A DNA stretch of 64,000 nucleotides from JTS-RE9 sp964649195 (lineage in GTDB: Bacteria; Planctomycetota; Phycisphaerae; Phycisphaerales; Phycisphaeraceae), in the NCBI GenBank assembly GCA_964649195.1, contig CAZYPK010000001.1:1-64000 (forward strand), in the 5' to 3' direction. This document shows positions 27,159 through 34,617 of this stretch, one piece after another (the first letter of the stretch is position 1; each line of letters begins with the position of its first letter). Both the position numbers and the translations under genes were made by a program. The notes below the pieces were generated by a model. It worked only from the letters and a program-made list of their open reading frames with translations. It was not told the origin of the DNA and ran no database searches.

Positions 27159-28340
27159 ATGAAGAAGAATCGGAACATGAAACTGGCGGCGGGCTTCCTG
27201 CTTATGGCAGGCTTGTCCGCCCCCGCACTGGGATCGGATGCGATCACGTTTGATCCCGATGGTCCGGGTGGAAATTCGGCCATCAGCGATATCGTGACGT
27301 TTGACTGGACGCCCGGCAACACCTTGGCGGTTGGCGGCAACGCGGCGGTTCAAACATTTATCGGGACGTCAACGGGTATTCATTCGATTGTCAACACGGT
27401 GACGAGTGATGTTCGTGTCGAAATCACCGCCGGTGGCGACCCGCCGACTCTTGGTGCGGATGAAGCGATGCTAACGTCGCAATTCGTGGGCGGTACGTCG
27501 AATCCATTTTCGGTGTTCTACCAAGCCAAATTGGCCGGCTTCGTGAAGGTTGGCGGTGATCCGGGCAGCCCGGAATCGCCTCCGGGCCTGAACACCAGTT
27601 ACGAGATCACCGCTGTGGCGCGTTTCGATGAGCGTGTCAGCACCGTCTTTGTTGACTTTGCCGCAGGCACCGCCAATGTCAATTTCGCCCACGTTCCCAA
27701 TGCGGACGAGTATCTCGAAATCTACTACGGTGCGGGCGCAGCTTTCAACGCCTCTGATCTTAACGGTACCGGGTTCAACGACGGTGTCAAGATTTTGGAA
27801 GCGGACATCCTTGCCGGACCTGGTTTGTTCACTTCGAACTTTGCCGCGAGTCTGGCGCTGGATGGCAGTTTGATCACAGATGTCCTTGATAAGGTCAATC
27901 CTAATGATTATCTCGGATTGACCACCATTACAGGCATCGGCTCCACGCAGTTCACCGCTCAAGTCACCGATTTTGATCCGGCCTTCTTCGTTGATGTGTT
28001 GAGCACGGTTGGCTTCACAGCCGAAACGGAAAATACGCAGGGATTGCCGTTCACCAAGGTCGATCCTTCATCCGCTTTTCTTGTTAACTCGGCTGGCACG
28101 GCAGAGTTTGAAGCTCCCGTCACGTCGGGTGCTGGTGATCCCACAGACCCGATCTACGGCATCGGTTCCGTCAACGGTCAATTTTTGGGTGCGGGTGGTG
28201 GCCCCAGCATCCAGTTCCAAGCGGATGCATCGACTTCGTTCGAGCGCGTTTCTGGCGTGGTCCCCGAGCCAGCCACTGCGGCTCTGGGGCTGATGGGACT
28301 CGCGGGTCTGGCTTTGGGTCGCCGTCGCAACCACGCCTGA
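27159..28340 (+). CDS. PEP-CTERM secreted protein A
   Basis: A 393-residue protein with AAGGAG seven bases before the ATG and a signal peptide (MKLAAGFLLMAGLSAPALG from the sixth residue on). The mature part is a beta-rich domain, DAITFDPDGPGG and then TFDWTPGNTLAVGGNAAVQT. It ends in a PEP-CTERM tail: VVPEPATAALGLMGLAGLAL then GRRRNHA. It is a likely substrate of the exosortase at 11.3 kb. The next gene is a paralogue that shares a 358-bp tract of identical DNA with it. The function of the domain is not known to me. Confidence 0.9.
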   Translation: MKKNRNMKLAAGFLLMAGLSAPALGSDAITFDPDGPGGNSAISDIVTFDWTPGNTLAVGGNAAVQTFIGTSTGIHSIVNTVTSDVRVEITAGGDPPTLGADEAMLTSQFVGGTSNPFSVFYQAKLAGFVKVGGDPGSPESPPGLNTSYEITAVARFDERVSTVFVDFAAGTANVNFAHVPNADEYLEIYYGAGAAFNASDLNGTGFNDGVKILEADILAGPGLFTSNFAASLALDGSLITDVLDKVNPNDYLGLTTITGIGSTQFTAQVTDFDPAFFVDVLSTVGFTAETENTQGLPFTKVDPSSAFLVNSAGTAEFEAPVTSGAGDPTDPIYGIGSVNGQFLGAGGGPSIQFQADASTSFERVSGVVPEPATAALGLMGLAGLALGRRRNHA

Positions 28341-28370
28341 TCCTCTGTCTGCAATTTGAATAAGCTTTCG

Positions 28371-28404
28371 ACCTCCCTGGTGATGAATCAGGGAGGTTTT
28401 TTTT
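28371..28404 (+). terminator. Rho-independent terminator after PEP-CTERM gene A
   Basis: CCTCCCTG pairs with CAGGGAGG around a nine-base loop, followed by eight T. Confidence 0.92.
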
Positions 28405-28624
28405 ATTGAATCATCTCTTTTTTCTCTTTTTCACTCCCTTCGCTTGCAAACGGTTCCATCCGATGTATCTCCAAGGGAGCAGGGTTTCATAAGGTCATCA
28501 GCCTTGGGGAAGCCTTCACCGCTGGAGCGTTTCCAGAAATGGTCTTTGAGAACAATCCACCCGCTTTTTTTTGGTCCGAGCGGTTGTGGGGAGAAATGAG
28601 ATCGGACCGAGAGTGGAGAAAGCA

Positions 28625-29803
28625 ATGAAGAAGTGCATGAAAAGGTTTGCAGGTCTGGCTTTGGCGGTCGGGTGCAGTTCGTCCGCCTTCGCAGCCGACG
28701 CGATTAGCTTCGACCCCGACGGCCCCGGCGGTGATGCGGCGATCCATAATGTCGTGACATTCGACTGGACGCCCGGCAACACCTTGGCGGTTGGCGGCAA
28801 CGCGGCGGTTCAAACATTTATCGGGACGTCAACGGGTATTCATTCGATTGTCAACACGGTGACGAGTGATGTTCGTGTCGAAATCACCGCCGGTGGCGAC
28901 CCGCCGACTCTTGGTGCGGATGAAGCGATGCTAACGTCGCAATTCGTGGGCGGTACGTCGAATCCATTTTCGGTGTTCTACCAAGCCAAATTGGCCGGCT
29001 TCGTGAAGGTTGGCGGTGATCCGGGCAGCCCGGAATCGCCTCCGGGCCTGAACACCAGTTACGAGATCACCGCTGTGGCGCGTTTCGATGAGCGTGTCAG
29101 CACCGTCTTTGTTGACTTTGACGCAGGCACCGCCAATGTCAATTTCGCCCACGTTCCCAGTGCGGGCGAGTATCTCGAAATCTACTACGGTGAGGGTTTG
29201 GCGTTCAACGCCTCTGATCGTGACGGCACCGGATTCAACGACGGCGTCAAGATTCTGGAAGCGGACATCCTTGCCGGACCTGGTTTGTTCGTTTCCAATT
29301 TTGCCGCCTCCATCAACCTCAACGGCGACTTTTTGACCACGGTTCTCGATCAATTCGCAGGCAACGATTACGGAGCACAAATGACCATTACAGGCATCGG
29401 CTCCACGCAGTTCACCGCTCAAGTCACAGATTTTGATCCGACCTTCTTCATTGATGTGTTGAGCACGATTGACTTCATAGCCGAAACGGAAAATACGCAG
29501 GGATTGCCGTTCACCAAGGTCGATCCTTCATCCGCTTTCCTTGTTAACTCGGATGGCACGGCTTTGAACGAGATTCCCGTCGTGGCTGGGGCGGGCAATC
29601 CCGCAGACCCGATCTACGGTGTCGGCTCGGTTAACGGCGGCATCATTGGTCTGGGTGGCGGTGCCAGCATCCAGTTCCAGAGCGATGCGTCCACTTCGTT
29701 TGAACGCGTCCCCGGCATCGTCCCCGAACCCGCTTCCGCGGCCCTGGGGCTGATTGCTCTGGCCGGGTTGGCGCTTCGTGGGCGTCGCGGGCGGAATGCC
29801 TGA
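28625..29803 (+). CDS. PEP-CTERM secreted protein B (paralogue of A)
   Basis: A 392-residue protein with signal MKKCMKRFAGLALAVGCSSS and AFAADAISFDPDGPGG as the mature start. It is collinear with protein A and ends IVPEPASAALGLIALAGLAL then RGRRGRNA, a PEP-CTERM tail. The DNA at 28763-29120 is identical to 27303-27660, while the 60 bases upstream differ at many silent positions. Recent gene conversion, rather than simple recent duplication, fits this mosaic. It has its own terminator and so is probably transcribed separately from gene A. Substrate of the exosortase system, by its tail. Confidence 0.9.
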   Translation: MKKCMKRFAGLALAVGCSSSAFAADAISFDPDGPGGDAAIHNVVTFDWTPGNTLAVGGNAAVQTFIGTSTGIHSIVNTVTSDVRVEITAGGDPPTLGADEAMLTSQFVGGTSNPFSVFYQAKLAGFVKVGGDPGSPESPPGLNTSYEITAVARFDERVSTVFVDFDAGTANVNFAHVPSAGEYLEIYYGEGLAFNASDRDGTGFNDGVKILEADILAGPGLFVSNFAASINLNGDFLTTVLDQFAGNDYGAQMTITGIGSTQFTAQVTDFDPTFFIDVLSTIDFIAETENTQGLPFTKVDPSSAFLVNSDGTALNEIPVVAGAGNPADPIYGVGSVNGGIIGLGGGASIQFQSDASTSFERVPGIVPEPASAALGLIALAGLALRGRRGRNA

Positions 29804-29842
29804 TTCGATGGGAGGACTTGAAAACTGAATAGTCAAAAGATG

Positions 29843-29875
29843 CAACCCCCGGCTTCGGTCGGGGGTTGTTCTTTT
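29843..29875 (+). terminator. Rho-independent terminator after PEP-CTERM gene B
   Basis: CAACCCCCG pairs with CGGGGGTTG, followed by TTCTTTTTG. Confidence 0.88.
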
Positions 29876-29917
29876 TGTTCCGCAGGCGGTGTGGGTTGGA
29901 TCGGGTTGAGTATCATG

Positions 29918-29978
29918 AGCCGCGATGTCCGCATCGCGCGTCGTGCATGTTTTAGCCGCGATGTCCGCATCGCGCGTC
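29918..29978 (+). repeat. R2-variant hairpin repeat, two copies
   Basis: AGCCGCGATGTCCGCATCGC at 29918 and again at 29954. The stem CGCGATG/CATCGCG has the same length, loop start (TCC) and flanks as R2 at 7.2 and 34.5 kb, but with changed and matching stem bases. Confidence 0.85.
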
Positions 29979-30025
29979 CGCTTCTGTGTCTTGCGTTCGC
30001 TTTCGATCATGAGGTTTTCACCGGC

Positions 30026-30796
30026 ATGTCTTCGCAAGTTCCCCATACGCCGATGGATCAGCTCAGGCAGGACCACACGCCGCAGGCGGTGCGCAAGCGG
30101 CTTGCGGATGGGCCGCGGCACAGCTATCTGCGCGACTTCATCTATGGCGCCATCGACGGCGCGGTGACCACCTTTGCAGTCGTGGCGGGGGTGGTGGGGG
30201 CGCAGCTTTCGCCTGGGATCATCGTGATCCTCGGGGCGGCCAACCTGTTCGCGGATGGGTTCTCGATGGCGATCAGCAATTTCGTGGGCAGCAAGGCCGA
30301 GGAGCAGTTGCGGGAGAAGATGCGGAAGGTGGAACGCGATCACATCGCCCGCTACCCCAAGGGCGAGCGCGAGGAGATTCGGCAGATTTTCGCGGCCAAG
30401 GGGTTTGAGGGCGAGGACCTGGACCGGGCCGTGAGGACCATCACCTCGGATGTCGATCGCTGGGTGGATACGATGCTCACCGATGAGCTGGGCGTTCCGC
30501 TGCAAGGGCCCAATCCGTACCGGGCGGCGTGGTCCACGTTCATTGCGTTCATCGTCATCGGTTCGCTGCCGCTGCTGGTGTTTGTTTATGAGGTGGCGTT
30601 TGGCGTGGTCATCGAGTCGGCGTTTCTGTGGAGTTCCATCCTGACCGGCGTGGCGTTCTTCATCATCGGGGCGATCAAGAGCAGGTTCATCGGGCACAAG
30701 TGGTGGACCAGCGGCCTGGAGACGCTGGCCATCGGCGCCATCGCGGCGGGGCTGGCGTACGGCATCGGCGCGATGCTGCGCGGGCTGGCGGGGTGA
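30026..30796 (+). CDS. VIT1/CCC1-family transporter
   Basis: The 256-residue protein has the family's first helix motif, RDFIYGAIDGAVTTFAVVAG, and LGAANLFADGFSMAISNFVG in the second helix. A charged cytoplasmic loop with acidic metal-binding residues (EEQLREKMRKVERDH, EREEIRQIF, GEDLDRAVRTI) comes next, then three more helices. VIT/CCC1 proteins move iron or manganese out of the cytoplasm (into vacuoles in plants and yeast). Bacterial versions are thought to protect against metal overload, which is inferred here. The start ATG follows GAGG at a somewhat long spacing. Nothing nearby is linked in function. Confidence 0.9.
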   Translation: MSSQVPHTPMDQLRQDHTPQAVRKRLADGPRHSYLRDFIYGAIDGAVTTFAVVAGVVGAQLSPGIIVILGAANLFADGFSMAISNFVGSKAEEQLREKMRKVERDHIARYPKGEREEIRQIFAAKGFEGEDLDRAVRTITSDVDRWVDTMLTDELGVPLQGPNPYRAAWSTFIAFIVIGSLPLLVFVYEVAFGVVIESAFLWSSILTGVAFFIIGAIKSRFIGHKWWTSGLETLAIGAIAAGLAYGIGAMLRGLAG

Positions 30797-30820
30797 AGGG
30801 GAACAGGGTCGTTTCATTCC

Positions 30821-31027
30821 CGGCACTTTGTGGGAAGCTCCAAAGGACAAATCTCAAACTTCAAACAAGCTCCAAAAAGCAAAAAAGACAATCAGGCAGA
30901 ATCCGGATTCGGATCGGTTTTGCCAGGTTCGGATTGCTACGCCGCAAGCGGCTTGGGCGAGAGGTTGTTCAGGAATTTCGTTTGTTTGAGATTTGAGATT
31001 TGGATTTTGTGATTTGGAGCTTTTGCC
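30821..31027. repeat. Composite palindromic element with R1 copy
   Basis: Left arm AGCTCCAAAGGACAAATCTC and right arm (TTTGAGATTTGGATTTTGTG then ATTTGGAGCTTTT) are inverted copies. R1 lies at 30933-30956, followed by GAGGTTGTTCAGGA exactly as in the element at 8511-8690. Confidence 0.78.
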
Positions 31028-31083
31028 TTCAATGAAACGGCTCCCGGGGTTGGGACTATCATGCAGGGAAAGGAACCAAGAGC

Positions 31084-32007
31084 ATGGCACTGTCGATCAA
31101 CGGACAACTCGTCAATCACGACCAGCTTTACCGCGAGATGGAGCAGCTCAAGGCGGCGGCGCGCAACGATCCCAACCCGCCCAACTGCTGCGAGCGCGAT
31201 GAGGAGTTCATGGGCTACGCCAGGGAGAACATGACCGCCCGTGTGCTGCTGTCGCAGGAGGCCGACCGGCGCGGCGTGCATGTGCCTGATGCGGTGATCG
31301 AGGAGGCCTTCGCCAAGATCGTCGAAGAGGCCGGCGGCGAGGAACACTTCTACATCAACTACAACACCGGCAAGGATGACATCCCCGCGTTCAAGGAAAG
31401 CGTGGGCATCAACCTTCGACTGCAACAGGTCATCGAAAAGGCGCTGGGACCCAAACAGGACCCCACGGAGGAACAACTCCAAGCCTACTACGAGCGGCAC
31501 ATCGATCGCTACAAGACGCCCGAGCAGATTCGCGTCTCGCACATTCTCAAATCCATCGACCACGGCAAGAACCCGCGCGAGGTCTATGCCGACCTGCTCG
31601 ACCTGGGCAAACAGCTTCGCGGCGGCGCCGGCTTCGCCGAGCTTTCCGATGCCCACTCCGACCGGCCCGGCGATGGCGGCGACCTGGGGTTCTTTGCACG
31701 CGGCGAACTCGTCGAGGAATTCGAAGCCGTGGTCTTCTCGATGGAGGTCGGCGAAACCAGCCCGATTTTCCTGTCGCCTTTCGGCTACCACATCGCCCGC
31801 GTCACCGAGCGCAAGGAGGCGACCCCCAGGCCGCTGGCGGAGATTCGCGGGCAGGTGATCGAACACTTCCGCGAAGAGACCCACCAGCAGCGCACGCGGG
31901 AGTTCGTGGAAACGCTCAAGGCCAAGGCGGTGATCGAAGAGGTGGAGGATGAACCGGTGACGAGCGGGCACGAACATGTCGCGGTGGAAGAGCAAGGCGG
32001 GAACTGA
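31084..32007 (+). CDS. Parvulin-type peptidyl-prolyl isomerase (NifM/PrsA-like, no signal peptide)
   Basis: A 307-residue protein. The N-terminal SurA/NifM-like helical part (NGQLVNHDQLYREMEQLKAA...ARVLLSQEADRRGVHV) leads into a parvulin domain: QIRVSHILKSIDHGKNPREV, GAGFAELSDAHSDRPGDGGD, LGFFARGELVEEFEAVVFSM and PFGYHIARVTERK. These are the signature strands of rotamase domains, which speed cis-trans isomerisation at prolines. There is no signal sequence, so it probably acts in the cytoplasm, like NifM, unlike SurA or PrsA. The last 25 residues are acidic and His-containing. It is a single gene, bounded by palindromic elements on both sides. Confidence 0.87.
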   Translation: MALSINGQLVNHDQLYREMEQLKAAARNDPNPPNCCERDEEFMGYARENMTARVLLSQEADRRGVHVPDAVIEEAFAKIVEEAGGEEHFYINYNTGKDDIPAFKESVGINLRLQQVIEKALGPKQDPTEEQLQAYYERHIDRYKTPEQIRVSHILKSIDHGKNPREVYADLLDLGKQLRGGAGFAELSDAHSDRPGDGGDLGFFARGELVEEFEAVVFSMEVGETSPIFLSPFGYHIARVTERKEATPRPLAEIRGQVIEHFREETHQQRTREFVETLKAKAVIEEVEDEPVTSGHEHVAVEEQGGN

Positions 32008-32067
32008 GAGCGTGTATTCGGCAAGGGGAGCCGGGAAGCCGGGGGAGCCGGGGGAGCCGAAGGAGTC

Positions 32068-32391
32068 GGGGGTGGCTGGGGCTGAGTCCGCGAAGCCCCG
32101 GCCCAGATGCACGAAGCAAGGTGGCGCAACTGAAAGCTGAATGCTGAATACTGAAAGCTGAATGCTGAATACTGAAGGCTGAAGGCTGAATGCTGAATGC
32201 TGAAGGCTGAATACTGAAAGCTGAAGGCTGAATGCTGAAGGCTGAAGGCTGAAGGTTCCTTGGGCCGGGGGCTTGCGCAGAGCCTTGTATCTTACAAATG
32301 TGTCTGATCGGCGTCCCCCCGCGGGGGGTGCGGGGGGACGCCGGCCGATGAGGAGCTCGTCAGAGCCTTGGGCTTCAGCCCCAGCCACCGC
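32068..32391. repeat. R7 MITE-like element, expanded and with nested insertion
   Basis: The left end GGGTGGCTGGGGCTGAGTCC lies at 32068. The conserved internal part CGAAGCAAGGTGGCGCAACT follows, then about 120 bases of CTGAA-type units (R5), then the right terminal repeat. That right end is split by a 74-base insert (32287-32360) flanked by the 9-bp direct repeat CAGAGCCTT (32278-32286 and 32361-32369). Confidence 0.72.
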
Positions 32392-32393
32392 CG

Positions 32394-33608
32394 TTACCCT
32401 TGGTCGCTTGATATGTTCGCGGCAACGATCCGGGCATTGCGTTTGAACATTTCCAGCTTGATCCGTTTCAGGGGGGAACGGGTCAGCGCTTTACGCCGAT
32501 CCTCTTCGGTCCACGCAAGCACTTCATGCACAGGCAGCGAAGCGAGGCGGGGTTCGTAGCGGGGATTGATTTCAGAATTGAGATTTGAGATTTCAGAAGT
32601 TGGATTTGAGATTTGAGATTTGAAATTTGAGATTTCGCTTTTCAAAGCGTTGTACGGGCAGACCTCCTGGCAGACATCGCAGCCTGCAAGCCAGTCGCCC
32701 ATTTTCGGTTGGAGTTCCTCGGCGATTTCGCCGCGGTGTTCGATGGTGAGGTAGCTGATGCAGCGCGAAGCATCAACGGAATAAGGCGTGATGCACTGGG
32801 TCGGGCAGGCGTCGATGCAGCGGGTGCAACTGCCGCAGTGATCGGTGGGGGGGATGGTCGGAGCGGGATAGCCCGCATCGGCGGTGGTTTCCAGGGGCAG
32901 TGTGGTGATGATTTCGCCCAGCAGGAACCAGGAGCCGATCTGCGGGTGGATGAGCAGGGTGTGCTTGCCGATCCAGCCCAGGCCTGCGCGGGCGGCATGT
33001 TCGCGCTCCATGACCGGCGCGGTATCGACCGTGGTGCGAAAGAGATGTTCCGGGAACCGCTCGCGCAGCGAATCGGCAAGCTGATGCAGGCGATGCTTGA
33101 TGACGCGGTGGTAGTCATCGCCCCGGGCGTAGCGGGCGATGCGGCCTTGGGGTAGGTTTCGAGTTTCGAGTTCCGGGTTCCGAGTTGAAACCATTTCGGA
33201 TTTAGCGACTGCTGTCGCTGTTGAAGCCGTCGGATTTCGGATTTCGGATTTGAGGGTTTCAATCCCTCGTTCTTTGCCTTGACCGTCTTCCAACCCGGAA
33301 CTTTCGCTGTCTTCCAACTCGGAACTCAGAACTCGCAACTCGGAACTTTCATCGCGATACCGGTCCGCCACGCAGATGATCGCTTTTGCTTCCGGCACGA
33401 TGTTGCATGGGTCGATCATGACCTGGGCATGGCGGGCCAGGTAATCCATGTCGCCATGTTTGCCGGCATCGAGCCAGCGGCGCAGCTCGGCGGCGCGGTC
33501 GCTGGGCAGGGCCGGGGCGATGCCGACCAGGGCGAAGCCCAGCGATGCCGCCAGCCGATGCACCAGGGCGGCACGCGGCGACAGGGATGTGACGTTGCCG
33601 GCAGGCAT
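32394..33608 (-). CDS. queG: Epoxyqueuosine reductase, carrying two repeat-derived insertions
   Basis: QueG makes queuosine in tRNA from epoxyqueuosine, using cobalamin and two 4Fe-4S clusters. The 404 residues include VDTAPVMEREHAARAGLGWI (Asp195, the expected proton donor), cluster motifs HCGSCTRCIDACPTQCI (Cys258, 261, 264, 268) and CDVCQEVCPYN (Cys310, 313, 317), plus Cys283. Two stretches do not belong to the family. Residues 86-153 (SSELRVLSSELEDSESSG and on) come from an R6 inverted pair at 33150-33353. Residues 323-346 (KSEISNFKSQISNPTSEISN) come from an R4 tract at 32571-32642. Both leave the frame open and lie between conserved blocks, so the enzyme may still work. Ribosome site weak. 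Confidence 0.9.
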   Translation of the reverse strand: MPAGNVTSLSPRAALVHRLAASLGFALVGIAPALPSDRAAELRRWLDAGKHGDMDYLARHAQVMIDPCNIVPEAKAIICVADRYRDESSELRVLSSELEDSESSGLEDGQGKERGIETLKSEIRNPTASTATAVAKSEMVSTRNPELETRNLPQGRIARYARGDDYHRVIKHRLHQLADSLRERFPEHLFRTTVDTAPVMEREHAARAGLGWIGKHTLLIHPQIGSWFLLGEIITTLPLETTADAGYPAPTIPPTDHCGSCTRCIDACPTQCITPYSVDASRCISYLTIEHRGEIAEELQPKMGDWLAGCDVCQEVCPYNALKSEISNFKSQISNPTSEISNLNSEINPRYEPRLASLPVHEVLAWTEEDRRKALTRSPLKRIKLEMFKRNARIVAANISSDQG

Positions 33609-33774
33609 GGGCGCATCTCAACACGAACGACGAGGGACCGGGGGACCGGGGGACCGGGCGGGGATGGTTCGCAACAATCGGCGGCAACACGTCATTCTAC
33701 GACATGCAGTCGTTATAATATGGAGCCGCCATCCGCCAACATTCATCGGTCCACCGGTTGCCAAAGGGTTCACC

Positions 33775-34482
33775 ATGTTTGAGATGCTTCCTTCGTTCAA
33801 CGATGTGTTCAAGAGCTTCGAAGATCCGCAGCGTCTCCATGCGATCATCGTACACATTCCCATCGCGGTGGCGGTGCTCGGATTGATTCTGACGCTGGGC
33901 GTGGCGCTCACCGGCAGCAAGGCGTCGGGCCTGCGGTGGACGACGATCTTCATCTTTCTGCTGGGCACGCTCTCGGCGCTGTGGGCTTCGCACACCGGCG
34001 AGGAGGCCGAGCATCACCTGCCCGTCAAGCCGGTTGGCGAGGTGCATGAGGTGCTCGAAAAGCATAAGCAACTGGCCGAGTATTTCTGGGTGAGCCTGGC
34101 GGCGACGGGGTTCCTTCTTCTCTTGAGCACCGTGCGCGTCACGTGGTTCCGATCGGTCACGCTGGTCTTCGCGTTGCTGGCCAGCGTCGCCAGCGTCGCC
34201 TGGGTCGGCGCGATCGGCCACTACGGCGGCGAACTGGTCTATCGCCACAGCGTGGGCGTGCCCAGCGCCGGCAGCGATCACGCGCACCCCGATCCTGAGA
34301 AAACCACCGATGGCAAAGGGAAGGATGGCGATGGCAAGGAGAAGGCTGTCGATCCTGCTTCCGATAAGGACGGCAAGGCCGAGGACAAGAAGGATGATGC
34401 CCCGGAAGCACCGGAGAAGGACAGCGGCGAACGCAAGCTGCCACCGGTGGAGGCGAAGGATAAGAGCATCTTCGACAACTGA
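33775..34482 (+). CDS. DUF2231-like membrane protein
   Basis: A 235-residue protein with AAGGG seven bases before the ATG. The N-terminal motif LHAIIVHIPIAVAVLGLILT, with conserved His residues, is like that of DUF2231-type membrane proteins. Three more helices follow (WTTIFIFLLGTLSALWASHT; AEYFWVSLAATGFLLLLSTV; SVTLVFALLASVASVAWVGA). The tail (residues about 165-235) is highly charged, DGKGKDGDGKEKAVDPASDK and so on. Some DUF2231 proteins may bind heme, but no function is proven. The charged tail looks disordered and is rich in Lys, Asp and Glu. Confidence 0.68.
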   Translation: MFEMLPSFNDVFKSFEDPQRLHAIIVHIPIAVAVLGLILTLGVALTGSKASGLRWTTIFIFLLGTLSALWASHTGEEAEHHLPVKPVGEVHEVLEKHKQLAEYFWVSLAATGFLLLLSTVRVTWFRSVTLVFALLASVASVAWVGAIGHYGGELVYRHSVGVPSAGSDHAHPDPEKTTDGKGKDGDGKEKAVDPASDKDGKAEDKKDDAPEAPEKDSGERKLPPVEAKDKSIFDN

Positions 34483-34498
34483 GAGGCGTAACGCAGAA

Positions 34499-34617
34499 CC
34501 TTCTATTTTTTAGCCGCAGCGTCCTCGCTGCGCGTCTGACGGACGCGCAGCGAGGACGCTGCGGCTATAAGCAGACGGACGCGCAGCGAGGACGCTGCGG
34601 CTGAAAAATGAGAAGCG
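34499..34617. repeat. R2 hairpin repeats arranged as a palindrome
   Basis: One forward copy (34511-34536) faces two inverted copies (34542-34567 and 34578-34602). The flanks ATTTTTTAGCC and GGCTGAAAAAT also pair. It lies between convergent genes and could end transcription of both. Confidence 0.82.
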
